64,000 bases of DNA from Polaromonas sp. CG_9.7 (GCF_015752205.1 NZ_JADOVG010000002.1:310001-374000); one strand, 5' to 3'; positions 9,038 to 19,237 are shown, counted from the first letter of the stretch. The notes: generated by a model from the sequence alone, not told the origin. Numbers and translations: made by a program.

Positions 9038-12000
9038 ATGCACTCCATGGTCACGAATTCAATTTCTACCAAACCCGATGCTGTTGTGAGTGACTTGGGC
9101 CCACTGGCTTGGGTTCTCCGCGAACTCTGCAAATCAATGGAGGCCGCAACCAAGGCGCTCAAGCGATTTGTCAAAGCGGCTGAAGCCACACGTGGTTCTG
9201 ATCTTGGTGCGGCGGACACCACCCAGCTACGCGCTGCCCGCCAGCAACTCCATCAGGCGGTTGGGGTGCTGGAGGTGATTGGTCTTGTAGAGCCTGCCAT
9301 GGTGGTCCGCGCCATGGAAGCCGCTGTACAAAAGTTCCTGCAGCAGCCAGAGCTGTGCAGCCAGGAGGCGATTACGAAAATTGAGTGCGCCAGCTTTGCG
9401 CTTACAGAATATCTAGAAGGCGTACTGGCCGACAAACCCTTTTCAGCTGTGTCCCTGTTTCCTCAGTACCGCAATGTTCAGGAACTTGTGCGAGCCGAGC
9501 GCATTCATCCGGCGGATTTGTGGTCTTATAACTGGCGCTGGCTTGAGCTGGAAGTGACTCCAGTAGACGCGCATGCCTATGCAGACAATGCGCGCGATAC
9601 GCTTGACAAAGCTGTTCTCCAGCTGATCAAGGGCAAGGCTCCACAAGCTGCCGCCAACTTGAGGGATATGAGCCTTGGATTTGCAGCAGGGCAGACCCAG
9701 CAGCATCCGAGGATTTTTTGGCTGCTTGCGGCCGGGTTTTTTGAGGCCATTGCCCATACCCTGCTGGGCTCCGACCTCTATGTCCGGCGCGCCACTTCCC
9801 AAGTTCTTTTGCAATATGCCTCTTTGTCGCGAGGCGAGGCCGTCATCCCGGAGAGGTTGGTCCTGGATCTGCTGTTCTTTTGCTCACAGGCGGTGTCTGG
9901 CCGCCCCAGTGATACACCCGTGCTTTCGGCGGTGCACTTGACCTACGGACTGGCCCGTTACAAGCCCGTGGACTATGAACTGGTTCAGTTTGGACGTTTT
10001 GACCCGACACTGCTCGCACAGGCACGCAAGCGTATTGCTTTGGCCAAGGATGCTTGGTCCGCGCTATGCGCCGGCGAAAGTACAAAAATCAAACAGGTCG
10101 CTGACCAGTTCAACTTGGTGATTGATTCGCTGCGAAAACTTCATGCAGGCAGTGAACTGCTTGCGCAGGCCTTGTCTCAAGTGACTGAAGCAACGGCACG
10201 CGAAAAACAGGTGCCAGTTATAGCGTTGGCGATGGAGGTTGCGACTTCCATGCTCTATATTGAAGCTGTATTCGATGACCTGGACCCTTCCGATCCGCAA
10301 CTGGCAATTCGGACTGCCAGTTTGGCAAGGCGGCTTCAGGGTGTCATTGATGGTGGGGGACCGCAGCCACTGGAAGGCTGGATGGAAGAGTTGTACCGCC
10401 GTGTCAGTGACAAGCAGACCATGAGTAGCGTAGTGAGCGAACTGCGCGTTGCGTTGGCCGGGATTGAAGACTCGCTCGATCTGTTCTTTCGGAATTCCCA
10501 AGACAAGGGTCCTTTGCAAGCATTACCGGGGCAGTTGGCGCAGATGCGCGGTGTGCTGTCGGTGCTGGGCCTTGACCACGCTTCCCGGGCTGTTTTGCAA
10601 ATGAAGGCTACTGTCGAGCAAATGCTTGACACCGAGATCGACGATCACCAAGTGCGCGCGGCAGGAACCTTCGAGCAGCTGGGCAACAATTTGGGGGTCT
10701 TGAGTTTCCTTATCGACATGCTTAATTACCAGCCAGCATTGGTCAAAAAACTGTTTTTTTACGATGAGGAAAAAAACCAGCTGACATCCTTGATGGGACA
10801 TTCGCCAAGTGCCGGTGATGCCGCTCTGAACATCGCCGTGAATAGTGAGCAGGTTTCATCCGACTTTGTCCATGCTGTGCCCAAGGACGAAGACAAGACT
10901 TTTCACTTGATGGCTGACGGGCAATTTGACGGGATGTCAGATGTGGGTGGCATGGTCGCGCCGCTGGAAAAATTTCAATCGTTGGCGTTAGAGAACGATG
11001 CCGTATTCCAGTTGCCAGCTGAACCAGTCGCATTGACCGATACTGAAGCCATTGAGATGCCATTGGCTTCAGTGGCCCTTGACACTCCAATGGGCATCGA
11101 TTTCGAAGAAGATGATTTGCGTGACATCTTTCTTGAGGAAGCCAGGGAAGTCGCTGGCCATGCTGTGCTGGCAATTGCAATGCTGGAAAGCCAGCCCGAA
11201 GATCTGGAGCAACTGGCAGTATTGCGACGAGCCTTCCATACACTCAAGGGCAGCGCCCGAATGGTCGGGTTAAACGAGTTTGGTGAAGCTTCCTGGGCGA
11301 TGGAGCAATTGCTCAACAGCTGGCTGGCCGACCAGAATACAGCGAACAGCGAATTCCGTGCCTTGTGCGGCGATGTCATGGCGGGTCTTGCGCGCTGGAT
11401 CGAAGATATCGCGGCCAACCAAGACAGCGCGTGGTCAGCCCTTTCATTTTGCATCAGTGCTCAGACACTGCGCACGGAAAAGCGTTACCTTGCCCTGGGC
11501 TTCACGGGTCAGTCAGGTCCTGTGTTTGAAATGCCTTTCCCATACGATGTAAATGTCGCGGAAATTCCCCTTCAGGCCGTGACTGGTTTTGAGCATGATC
11601 ACATGCCTGCCCAAAAAGTCGATCCAACTCCTGCCGGTATGGAAGAACTGCATTACGACAGCGTTTCCCCCAAATCCTCCGAAAGCAGTGTGGCGACTGC
11701 CGTCGCGAGTTTTGTCTATTTGCCCGTTGTTTCCGATGCAGGACACCAGTCGCAAACTGTTCCCGGTTTTTCCGCAGACGACAGCATCATCACGCAGGAA
11801 AAAGTGCATACAAGCGCGCTGCGTGCCGAGAAGGAAAGAGAAGATGATGCAATCAAGGTCATTGATGGATTGCGCATAGGCATTCCGCTTTACAACGTTT
11901 ATTTAAATGAAGCTGACGAATGGTCGCGCCGCCTTGCCAGTGAACTGGCTGAATGGTCACTTGAAAAGCATCAGCCTATCAGTGCGTCGACCGTGGCGCT

Positions 12001-14824
12001 TGCCCATTCACTTGCAGGAAGCTCGGCAACAGTGGGCTTTCTGGCCTTGTCCGATCTGGCACGTGCACTGGAACATGCGCTTGAAAATTCGCATAATCAT
12101 CACATCCATGGTGCCAACGCCTATGGTGACCTGTTCATCGAGGCCTCCGAAGACATACGCCGCTTGTTGCACCAGTTTGCAGCCGGCTTCCTGCGTCAGC
12201 CCCTGCCTGGCATTCTTGAACGATTGGCAGGGCTTGAGTTTTCTGACTCGGTTATTGAGCAAACATACGACGATGGGCGTGAAGGCTTTGATGATTTGAT
12301 GCCGGTAGATGCGGCGGGCGTGCTCTTGCCCACTGATCGTTCGGTGTCTGGTCTTGACAGAACCATTAGCCAGGCCATGTATGACGATGTCCATGATGAC
12401 ATTGATGCCGTCGATGTGATTGACCTGGACCTTTTCCCTATTTTTGAAGAAGAATGCGGCGAACTGATGCCTCGGTTGAGTTCGGCCTTGCGTCAATGGG
12501 CACAAACACCCTCTGATGCCGCCCCTCGATCGGAAATGCTGCGCGTGCTGCACACCCTCAAAGGCAGTGCTCGCCTTGCCGGTGCGATGCGCCTCGGAGA
12601 GATGGCTCACCGAGTAGAGTCCGAACTTATCTCTATCGGCTCGCAAGCGCCTGCCACCCAGGAGTTTGAATTCCTGCTGACCCGTTTTGACGGTATGCAA
12701 AATTCATTTGAAAGCTTGCGTCGTATCAACGCTGCTTCGTCGCAGGGGATACCGACCCAGACTGAAACTGTGGCGGTCATGCCTATTGAACCAGAGCCGC
12801 AGGATATCCATGTTTTCCTGTCCGAAAATGATGCTGAGGAGAATGATGCTGAAATTTCCCCCTCCATCGACAGAATGCGTGTTGCTAACAATGCCAACGC
12901 CTCTGTCGGAGAAATTGAAATTCCCGGTCCGCAAGCCATGGTCATGCAGCCCTTGCGGCAGGCTGCCAATGCCAGCATACGGGTGCGCACCCAGCTGCTC
13001 GACCGGATGGTTAACCAGGCCGGTGAAGTCATGATCAGCCGTTCACGCCTTGAGGCAGAAGTCGGACAATTGCGCATCTCCCTGACGGATATGACAGGAA
13101 GCCTGACGCGCTTGCGGCAGCAGTTGCGGGACATTGAACTGCAGGCTGAAACCCAGATGCAGTCGCGTCTGGCGCTGGCGAAGGAAGACAAGGCAGGCTT
13201 CGACCCGCTGGAGTTCGACCGCTTTACCCGCGTGCAGGAATTGACCCGCATGATGGCCGAGTCGGTGAACGACGTCGCTACCGTGCAGCGCACTTTGCAG
13301 CGCACCATTGAAGCCACGGAAGACGACCTCGTCGCCCAGGGCCGCCAGGCACGTGAACTGCAACGCGATTTGCTGCGAACCCGGATGGTCGAGTTTGAAA
13401 GCGTTTCCGAGCGGCTGTACCGCGTGGTCCGGCAAACGTCCAAGGAAACCGGCAAGCAGGTGCGCCTGGACCTGCATGGCGGCAACCTCGAAATGGACCG
13501 GGGCATTCTGGACCGCATGATGCCTGCTTTCGAGCATCTGTTGCGCAACTGCCTGACGCACGGCATCGAAGTGCCACAAGTGCGCGCCCGGGCTGGCAAG
13601 GAAGCTGTGGGTCTGATCACCATTCAGCTTCGCCAAGAGGGCAACGATGTCTCTGTACAGTTGGGTGACGACGGCGCCGGGCTGGACTTGACTCTTATCT
13701 GTGCGCAAGGCATTAAACAAGGATTGATAACAGCCAGCCAGGATACCGATGATGAAGCCACTGCCAACCTGATATTTCTTCCTGGGTTTTCAACAGCGCA
13801 GGAAGTGACCGAACTGGCTGGACGTGGCATCGGCCTGGACGTGGTGCGCAGCGAAGTGATATCGCTCGGAGGAAGGATAAAGACCTCGACAATCGCAGGC
13901 AAAGGCACGGAATTCACCATGGTGTTGCCGCTGACCACAGCGGTGACGCAGGTGGTGATGATTCGCGCAGGGAGTATGTCGGTCGGTGTGCCCGCCAATG
14001 TGGTGGAAACCGTACGTCGCGCAACTGCCAGCGAACTCGAACAGGCTTACCGCTCCGGCATGCTTGATGCGGGCGGCGAATCTGTGCCATTTTTTTGGTC
14101 AGGCGCCTTGCTTCAGGCCTCGCATTTCAGCAGCGAGACCCAGGCCAAGACCGCGGCCGTCGTTGTTTTCAGAAGCGCCGCCCAGCGGATTGCCATGCAC
14201 GTCGACGAGGTGCTGGGCAACCGCGAAGTGGTGGTGAAGAACCTTGGCCCCCAGCTGTCGGGACTGCCGGGACTGACAGGCATGTCGATGCTGCCGTCCG
14301 GAGCCGTGGTGCTTATCTACAACCCGGTGGCTCTTGCTGCTGTTTACGGCCAACAGGCACGGACATGGAGCGAAGATTATCTGGAGAAGGGCGCCGGTCA
14401 TGCGACAGGCAATCTGGCACCGCTGCTGGCTGCGCCACGAACCCCGCTGATTTTGGTGGTCGATGACTCCATCACCGTGCGCCGTGTGACCCAGCGTCTG
14501 CTGCTGCGCGATGGTTACCGGGTGGCCATGGCCGCCGACGGCCTGCAGGCGCTGGAGCGTCTGCAGGAAGAAATTCCGGCCGTGGTGCTTTCAGACATCG
14601 AAATGCCGCGTATGGACGGGTTTGACCTGGCGCGTAACATTCGGGCCGATGACCGCATGAAAGGCCTGCCGATCATCATGATCACGTCGCGCATTGCGGG
14701 AAAACACAACGAATACGCTGTGGAATTGGGTGTTAACCACTATTTGGGCAAGCCTTATTCCGAAGAAGAATTGCTGCGCTTGATCCGGCAATACTGCACG
14801 GTGCCAATCGCTTTGGCAGCTTAA
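9038..14824 (+). CDS. chpA: Hybrid chemosensory histidine kinase ChpA (PilL-type)
   Basis: This 1928-residue CheA-type kinase is the hub of the Pil-Chp pathway. The first 600 or so residues form a helical scaffold without an obvious catalytic site. Three phosphotransfer domains follow, with candidate histidines at 734 (FHTLKGSARM), 990 (AHSLAGSSAT) and 1172 (LHTLKGSARL). Then come a dimerisation segment, an ATPase domain (EHLLRNCLTHGIE, GDDGAG, GRGIGLDVV) and a CheW-like regulatory domain. A C-terminal receiver has Asp1853 (LSDIEMPRMDGF). Pseudomonas ChpA has more phosphotransfer domains, and no pilK-type methyltransferase or chpB methylesterase gene is next to it here. ATG 9047 is an alternative start. 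It ends at the terminator at 14836-14857. Confidence 0.93.
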   Translation: MHSMVTNSISTKPDAVVSDLGPLAWVLRELCKSMEAATKALKRFVKAAEATRGSDLGAADTTQLRAARQQLHQAVGVLEVIGLVEPAMVVRAMEAAVQKFLQQPELCSQEAITKIECASFALTEYLEGVLADKPFSAVSLFPQYRNVQELVRAERIHPADLWSYNWRWLELEVTPVDAHAYADNARDTLDKAVLQLIKGKAPQAAANLRDMSLGFAAGQTQQHPRIFWLLAAGFFEAIAHTLLGSDLYVRRATSQVLLQYASLSRGEAVIPERLVLDLLFFCSQAVSGRPSDTPVLSAVHLTYGLARYKPVDYELVQFGRFDPTLLAQARKRIALAKDAWSALCAGESTKIKQVADQFNLVIDSLRKLHAGSELLAQALSQVTEATAREKQVPVIALAMEVATSMLYIEAVFDDLDPSDPQLAIRTASLARRLQGVIDGGGPQPLEGWMEELYRRVSDKQTMSSVVSELRVALAGIEDSLDLFFRNSQDKGPLQALPGQLAQMRGVLSVLGLDHASRAVLQMKATVEQMLDTEIDDHQVRAAGTFEQLGNNLGVLSFLIDMLNYQPALVKKLFFYDEEKNQLTSLMGHSPSAGDAALNIAVNSEQVSSDFVHAVPKDEDKTFHLMADGQFDGMSDVGGMVAPLEKFQSLALENDAVFQLPAEPVALTDTEAIEMPLASVALDTPMGIDFEEDDLRDIFLEEAREVAGHAVLAIAMLESQPEDLEQLAVLRRAFHTLKGSARMVGLNEFGEASWAMEQLLNSWLADQNTANSEFRALCGDVMAGLARWIEDIAANQDSAWSALSFCISAQTLRTEKRYLALGFTGQSGPVFEMPFPYDVNVAEIPLQAVTGFEHDHMPAQKVDPTPAGMEELHYDSVSPKSSESSVATAVASFVYLPVVSDAGHQSQTVPGFSADDSIITQEKVHTSALRAEKEREDDAIKVIDGLRIGIPLYNVYLNEADEWSRRLASELAEWSLEKHQPISASTVALAHSLAGSSATVGFLALSDLARALEHALENSHNHHIHGANAYGDLFIEASEDIRRLLHQFAAGFLRQPLPGILERLAGLEFSDSVIEQTYDDGREGFDDLMPVDAAGVLLPTDRSVSGLDRTISQAMYDDVHDDIDAVDVIDLDLFPIFEEECGELMPRLSSALRQWAQTPSDAAPRSEMLRVLHTLKGSARLAGAMRLGEMAHRVESELISIGSQAPATQEFEFLLTRFDGMQNSFESLRRINAASSQGIPTQTETVAVMPIEPEPQDIHVFLSENDAEENDAEISPSIDRMRVANNANASVGEIEIPGPQAMVMQPLRQAANASIRVRTQLLDRMVNQAGEVMISRSRLEAEVGQLRISLTDMTGSLTRLRQQLRDIELQAETQMQSRLALAKEDKAGFDPLEFDRFTRVQELTRMMAESVNDVATVQRTLQRTIEATEDDLVAQGRQARELQRDLLRTRMVEFESVSERLYRVVRQTSKETGKQVRLDLHGGNLEMDRGILDRMMPAFEHLLRNCLTHGIEVPQVRARAGKEAVGLITIQLRQEGNDVSVQLGDDGAGLDLTLICAQGIKQGLITASQDTDDEATANLIFLPGFSTAQEVTELAGRGIGLDVVRSEVISLGGRIKTSTIAGKGTEFTMVLPLTTAVTQVVMIRAGSMSVGVPANVVETVRRATASELEQAYRSGMLDAGGESVPFFWSGALLQASHFSSETQAKTAAVVVFRSAAQRIAMHVDEVLGNREVVVKNLGPQLSGLPGLTGMSMLPSGAVVLIYNPVALAAVYGQQARTWSEDYLEKGAGHATGNLAPLLAAPRTPLILVVDDSITVRRVTQRLLLRDGYRVAMAADGLQALERLQEEIPAVVLSDIEMPRMDGFDLARNIRADDRMKGLPIIMITSRIAGKHNEYAVELGVNHYLGKPYSEEELLRLIRQYCTVPIALAA

Positions 14825-14835
14825 AAGGTCTTTTC

Positions 14836-14857
14836 CGCATACTGGGTATGCGTTTAT
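14836..14857 (+). terminator. Probable terminator after chpA
   Basis: CGCATAC at 14836-14842 pairs perfectly with GTATGCG at 14846-14852 around a TGG loop, followed by TTTATT. It begins 12 bases after the chpA stop. It directly adjoins the small palindromic repeat at 14858-14875, so hairpin and repeat may be one mobile unit. Confidence 0.55.
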
Positions 14858-14875
14858 TGCTATAAAAAAATAGCA
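14858..14875. repeat. Palindromic repeat family 1, copy 1 (intergenic)
   Basis: TGCTAT, six A residues, ATAGCA: a perfect 6-bp inverted repeat between the converging chpA and phrB genes. It has the same core as nine other sites in the window. Confidence 0.75.
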
Positions 14876-14883
14876 CTCAGGCG

Positions 14884-16356
14884 TCAGGCTTTTTTCACAA
14901 CAGCGTAGCGGTCCAAGGTCTGCGACCGTGCTTTTGCGTGGTCGACCAACGGCATGGGGTAATTGCCGCCCAATGCCACGTCTGCGGCCATCAGTTCCAC
15001 CGGAGACGCCAGCCAGGGGTTGTGCACCGCAGCTTTTGGCAGTCGGGCCAGCGCCGGCAGGTACTTGCGGATGAACTTTCCGTCCACATCGAACTTTTCG
15101 CTCTGACTGACGGGGTTGAAGATGCGGAAATACGGCTGGGCATCGCAGCCGGTGCTGGCAGCCCATTGCCAGCCGCCATTGTTCGAGGCCAGATCAAAAT
15201 CGTTCAAATTTTCGGCAAAGTAACGCTCGCCCCAGCGCCAGTCGATGCCCAGGTCCTTGACCAGGAAGCTGGCTGTCACCATGCGCAGCCGGTTGTGCAT
15301 GTAACCGGTCTGGTTGATCTGGGCCATGGCGGCGTCGACCAGCGGGTAGCCGGTCCGGCCTTCGCACCAGGCCACGAAAAGCGACTGCGCCTTTTCTCCC
15401 TGTTCCCATTGAATCGCGTCGTACTCGGGTTTGAAGGCACTGCCCACCACGTGCGGATAGTTGGCCAGGACCTGAGCGTAAAAGTCTCGCCAGATCAGTT
15501 CGGACAACCATGTGGCCGCGCCTTCGTTGCCTGTTTGATGCGCCATCGCGACGGACGCCAGTTTTCGGATGGAGACAGTACCGAAGCGCAAATGGACGCT
15601 GAGGTAACTGGGCCCACGGACGGCGGGAAAGTCGCGGGTTTCGCGGTACTTTTCCATTCGGCCCAGGAAGTCTTCAAGCAGCGCATTGCCGCCCTGGCTG
15701 CCCGCCGGTAGCTTGAGCGTTGAAAAATTCGTGACTTCAAAGCCCAGTTCGGCCAGCGACGGCACCTCACGGGCTTCGCTTGCAGGCAGCGGCGCCAATG
15801 CGGCGCTGTAAGCTTCAACCTGATAAGGCTTGAGGTAGAACGCATCCACCTTTTTCAGCCAGGCATTCTTGTAGGGCGTGAACACGCTGTATGGTTTACC
15901 GGCCAGTGTCAACACTTCCTGGCGTTCAAAAATGACATGGTCCTTGAAGGTGTGAAACGCCACGCCCTGACCTTCGAGCACCGCTTGCACCCGGGCGTCG
16001 CGCGCCAGGCTGTAGGGCTCGTCGTCGTGGTTGGAGAACACGGCATCGGCCGACAGTTGTTGCGCCAACGCGGGCAGGGCGGTGCTTGCCGCATCGTGCC
16101 GCACCAGCAAACTGGCGGGGGCCGCTGCTTCATTGGTGCACAGTTGCGCCAGCTGGCCATTCAGGTCCACCAGTGACTCCCTAATGAATTCCACGCGCCG
16201 GTCTGCCCTGGGCAACGCATCCAGAATGGACTTGTCAAAAACGAAGGCGCAGTACACCTGTTCACACGATTTCAGCGCATGGTAGAGCGCCGCATTGTCC
16301 TCAGTCCGCAAATCCCGCCTGAACCACATCAGTCCTGTCTTGTATTTTTTGTGCAT
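14884..16356 (-). CDS. phrB: Deoxyribodipyrimidine photo-lyase
   Basis: This is a class I CPD photolyase of 490 residues that uses FAD and blue light to split UV-induced pyrimidine dimers. The N-terminal antenna domain begins GLMWFRRDLRTEDNAAL. The FAD-binding C-terminal half carries SELIWRDFYAQVL, TGYPLVDAAMAQI, the MHNRLRM helix and WRWGERYF. It continues NNGGWQWAASTGCDAQPYFRIFNP, the catalytic Trp/Asn region. It is transcribed alone, convergent with chpA and divergent from yqgE. Confidence 0.96.
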   Translation of the reverse strand: MHKKYKTGLMWFRRDLRTEDNAALYHALKSCEQVYCAFVFDKSILDALPRADRRVEFIRESLVDLNGQLAQLCTNEAAAPASLLVRHDAASTALPALAQQLSADAVFSNHDDEPYSLARDARVQAVLEGQGVAFHTFKDHVIFERQEVLTLAGKPYSVFTPYKNAWLKKVDAFYLKPYQVEAYSAALAPLPASEAREVPSLAELGFEVTNFSTLKLPAGSQGGNALLEDFLGRMEKYRETRDFPAVRGPSYLSVHLRFGTVSIRKLASVAMAHQTGNEGAATWLSELIWRDFYAQVLANYPHVVGSAFKPEYDAIQWEQGEKAQSLFVAWCEGRTGYPLVDAAMAQINQTGYMHNRLRMVTASFLVKDLGIDWRWGERYFAENLNDFDLASNNGGWQWAASTGCDAQPYFRIFNPVSQSEKFDVDGKFIRKYLPALARLPKAAVHNPWLASPVELMAADVALGGNYPMPLVDHAKARSQTLDRYAVVKKA

Positions 16357-16485
16357 GCGGCCAATGGTAGTGAAAACCAGCCAGATCTGCCGGCATGCCT
16401 TTTGACGGAGGAGATTGGAACGGAAGGCGGATTACTTGCCCTAGGTATGCTTCGCCTGTGGCAGGTGAACGCGTAAAATCCCCGG

Positions 16486-17076
16486 ATGGCCACGGAACCC
16501 ACCTCTTCAATCAACCTCACGCACCACTTTCTCATTGCCATGCCCGGGCTGGAGGACGAAGGCTTTGCGAAAAGCGTGATTTACATGTGCGAGCACAGCG
16601 AGCGGGGCGCACTGGGCCTGATCATCAACAAGCCCAGCGACATCAATGTCAAGGGTTTGTTCGACAAGGTCGAGCTGCCGTTGCGTCGCGAAGACCTGAC
16701 GACAACGCCTGTGTTTCAGGGCGGGCCGGTGCAGACCGAGCGCGGCTTCGTCCTGCATGAGTCCATGATGCCTGGCAACGAATCGGTGTACGCCTCGACC
16801 ATGTCAATTCCGGGCGGACTGGAAATGACGACCTCCAAGGATGTGCTCGAAGCCCTGTCCACTGGCGCCGGTCCACGCAAGGTGTTTGTCTCGCTCGGCT
16901 ATTCGGCCTGGGGGGAGGGGCAGCTCGAATTGGAGCTGCTCGACAACAGCTGGCTGACGGTGGCCGCCGATTTAGGCCTGATCTTTGACACGCCGGTTGA
17001 GGAACGCTACGACAAGGCGCTGAAGCTGCTGGGCCTTGAAAGCTGGATGATTTCTCCTGTTGCCGGACATGGATGA
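16486..17076 (+). CDS. algH: YqgE/AlgH family protein (UPF0301)
   Basis: A 196-residue protein has the family signatures FLIAMPGLEDEGFAKSVIYMCEHSERGALGLIINKP near the N-terminus, VFQGGPVQTERGFVLH in the middle and LGYSAWGEGQLELEL towards the end. The family was first named as an alginate regulator in Pseudomonas, but its biochemical role remains unclear. It is nearly always next to ruvX, as here, where the two genes overlap by eight bases. It leads the yqgE-ruvX-pyrR-pyrB-pyrC' cluster. Confidence 0.93.
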   Translation: MATEPTSSINLTHHFLIAMPGLEDEGFAKSVIYMCEHSERGALGLIINKPSDINVKGLFDKVELPLRREDLTTTPVFQGGPVQTERGFVLHESMMPGNESVYASTMSIPGGLEMTTSKDVLEALSTGAGPRKVFVSLGYSAWGEGQLELELLDNSWLTVAADLGLIFDTPVEERYDKALKLLGLESWMISPVAGHG

Positions 17077-17536
17077 ACCGCAAACGCTAGCGGACCCCGA
17101 TGGTTTTCAGCCACCTGAGCCACGGGCTGCCGTGCCGCATCCCGTGGCGCGCCTGCAGACCTTCCTGGCCTTCGATTTCGGGCTGAAGCGCACCGGCGTG
17201 GCTTCGGGCAACAGCCTGACCCGCACAGCGTCGCCGCAGGCCACCATTGCCGCCGAAGGCGTCGCGCGTTTCCCGCTGATCCAGGCGCGCATCAAGGAAT
17301 GGCAGCCCGATGCATTGGTGGTCGGCGTGCCATTTCACCCCGATGGCGCCAGCCACGACAATACCCTGCGCGCGCGAAAGTTTGCGCGCCAGTTGCATGG
17401 CCGTTTTAACCTTCAGGTGTTCGAGGTCGATGAGCGTTACAGCACCACCGAGGCCCTGGCCGGCGGCGCAAAAGATGCCGATGCCGCGTCGGCCTGCATT
17501 ATTCTGGAACAATTTTTAAGGAGCCTTCCCCCATGA
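17069..17536 (+). CDS. ruvX: RuvX/YqgF, RNase H-fold Holliday-junction resolvase-like nuclease
   Basis: This is a 155-residue YqgF-family protein. The first catalytic motif is FDFGLKRTGVASG, the middle motif ALVVGVPFHPDGASHD and the third VDERYSTTEAL with DAASACIILEQ. The family contributes to 16S rRNA 5'-end maturation and has been proposed as a resolvase. I chose ATG 17069, which overlaps the yqgE stop; a TTG at 17060 would add three residues. The N-terminal extension of about 30 proline-rich residues before the fold is longer than in E. coli. It overlaps pyrR by four bases (ATGA). Confidence 0.92.
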   Translation: MDEPQTLADPDGFQPPEPRAAVPHPVARLQTFLAFDFGLKRTGVASGNSLTRTASPQATIAAEGVARFPLIQARIKEWQPDALVVGVPFHPDGASHDNTLRARKFARQLHGRFNLQVFEVDERYSTTEALAGGAKDADAASACIILEQFLRSLPP

Positions 17537-18051
17537 GCAGTCTGGTCCTTGACGCCGAGGCGCTGTATGCCGATCTGCTGCGCGGCATGCGACAGCAGCT
17601 GGCCGCTTCGCCTCAGCCGCCACGCCTGGTGGGGGTGGCTTCGGGCGGTGCCTGGCTGGCAGAGCGCCTGAAAAAAGACCTGGGGATGAACGAAGACATT
17701 GGCATCTTGTCTTCGTCCATGCACCGCGATGACTTTTCGCAGCGTGGAATGTCTTCCAGCGGCCAGACGGTATTGCCCTTCGATGTCAATGGCGCACACC
17801 TGATCGTCGTTGATGACGTGCTATACACCGGCCGCACGATCCGCGCCGTGCTCAACGAACTGTTCGACTATGGCCGGCCCGCCAGCGTCAGGCTGATGGT
17901 GCTGGTGGACCGTGGCGGGCGTGAGTTGCCGGTGCAGGCCGACCTGGCCGTGGCACGCGTCACCCTGCCGGCTTCGCAAACACTGGAACTGGCCCGCACC
18001 GACGACGGCCGGTTCCGGTTTCGCCTCCAGGCTATTCAATCCCCCGCCTGA
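17533..18051 (+). CDS. pyrR: Bifunctional pyr regulator / uracil phosphoribosyltransferase PyrR
   Basis: This is a 172-residue type I phosphoribosyltransferase. The PRPP-binding motif VDDVLYTGRT lies at residues 93-102 and the flexible-loop arginine region SSMHRDDFSQRG at 61-72. In Bacillus PyrR attenuates pyr mRNA. In proteobacteria carrying pyrR-pyrB-pyrC' it acts as a regulator and sometimes as a UPRTase. The start ATG overlaps ruvX, and pyrB follows after 27 bases. I did not identify an RNA-binding attenuator in that short gap. Confidence 0.92.
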   Translation: MSSLVLDAEALYADLLRGMRQQLAASPQPPRLVGVASGGAWLAERLKKDLGMNEDIGILSSSMHRDDFSQRGMSSSGQTVLPFDVNGAHLIVVDDVLYTGRTIRAVLNELFDYGRPASVRLMVLVDRGGRELPVQADLAVARVTLPASQTLELARTDDGRFRFRLQAIQSPA

Positions 18052-18078
18052 TCTGAAAGTGCAAGAGGAACCCAACGC

Positions 18079-19041
18079 GTGTTGTACCGACGAAATCCCC
18101 AACTCAACAAGAACGGCGAGCTGATCCATCTGCTGTCTACCGAAGGCCTGTCCAAAGCCATCCTGACCCAGATTCTGGACACCGCCGCCAACTTCGTGTC
18201 CGTCAGCAACCGCGAGGTGAAAAAAGTCCCGCTGCTGCGCGGCAAGAGCGTGTTCAACCTGTTTTTTGAAAACTCCACCCGCACCCGCACGACGTTTGAC
18301 ATTGCCGCCACGCGGCTGTCAGCCGACGTGATCAACCTGGACATTGCCCGTTCGTCGGCGTCCAAGGGCGAGTCGCTGCTTGACACCATAGCCAACCTGA
18401 GCGCCATGGCAGCCGACATCTTCGTGGTGCGCCACAGCGAGTCGGGCGCGCCTTACCTGATCGCCCAGCATGTGGCGCCGCATGTGCATGTCGTGAATGC
18501 CGGCGATGGCCGCCATGCACACCCGACGCAGGGCCTGCTCGACATGTACACCATCCGACATTACAAGAAGGACTTCAGCAACCTCACGGTCGCCATCGTC
18601 GGTGACGTGCTGCATTCCCGCGTGGCGCGCTCTGACATCCACGCACTGACCACACTGGGCTGCGCTGAAGTGCGCGTGGTCGGCCCCAAGACCCTGGTGC
18701 CGTCCGACATGGCGCAGATGGGCGTTCGCGTCTGCAACACGCTGGAGGAAGGCATCAAGGACGCCGACGTGGTCATCATGCTGCGGCTGCAAAACGAGCG
18801 CATGACCGGCGCGCTGCTGCCGAGCAGCCAGGAGTTTTCGAAAAGTTTCGGCTTGACCCCTGAAAAGCTGCAACGGGCAAAACCGGACGCCATCGTGATG
18901 CATCCCGGCCCGATCAACCGGGGTGTGGAAATCGACTCGGCCGTGGTCGATGGCGCGCAAAGTGTCATCCTGCCGCAAGTCACGTTCGGCATTGCGGTGC
19001 GCATGGCCGTGATGAGCATCGTTGCAGGGAATGAATCTTGA
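18079..19041 (+). CDS. pyrB: Aspartate carbamoyltransferase catalytic subunit
   Basis: PyrB joins carbamoyl phosphate and aspartate, the committed pyrimidine step. The 320-residue protein has the carbamoyl-phosphate loop [12 protein letters not shown] (residues 62-73), [12 protein letters not shown] and the C-terminal [17 protein letters not shown] start is used, with GAGGAA about eight bases upstream. It is class II-like in setting: no pyrI regulatory gene is near, and a dihydroorotase-like pyrC' follows, as in Pseudomonas, where the two proteins assemble together. A family 2 repeat fills the gap to pyrC'. Confidence 0.97.
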   Translation: MLYRRNPQLNKNGELIHLLSTEGLSKAILTQILDTAANFVSVSNREVKKVPLLRGKSVFNLFFENSTRTRTTFDIAATRLSADVINLDIARSSASKGESLLDTIANLSAMAADIFVVRHSESGAPYLIAQHVAPHVHVVNAGDGRHAHPTQGLLDMYTIRHYKKDFSNLTVAIVGDVLHSRVARSDIHALTTLGCAEVRVVGPKTLVPSDMAQMGVRVCNTLEEGIKDADVVIMLRLQNERMTGALLPSSQEFSKSFGLTPEKLQRAKPDAIVMHPGPINRGVEIDSAVVDGAQSVILPQVTFGIAVRMAVMSIVAGNES

Positions 19042-19141
19042 GCCCCCACGGTCGCCCACTGCGTGTGGCTTCCTGCCCACCGAGGGGGCCGCTGCGCCTG
19101 CAGTCCGGCAAAGCCGGCCCTGCGGCCCCTGCTGGTTTGGG
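19042..19141 (+). repeat. GC-rich repeat family 2, copy A (pyrB/pyrC' gap)
   Basis: The element begins GCCCCCACGGTCGCCCACTG immediately after the pyrB stop. It shares blocks with five other sites: CCCCCACG at one end, GTGTGG-TTC, the GAGGGGGCCGCTGCGCCTGC block and a GGC-AAAGCC-GG hairpin. It is oriented along transcription. The remaining 96 bases before pyrC' hold no gene that I can support. Confidence 0.75.
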
Positions 19142-19237
19142 GAGATGTGGGCTGCTATGCATGCAGCGGTGCGGCTTCGCCAGGGTCGGCTTGTTGTCTG
19201 TACCCGCGTTTTCATTTTTCACAGCTGAAAAAATTAC

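Noticed and set aside
12607..13623. 338-codon open frame on the minus strand
   Set aside because: Antisense to the chpA kinase region. It is Ser/Arg-rich without motifs.
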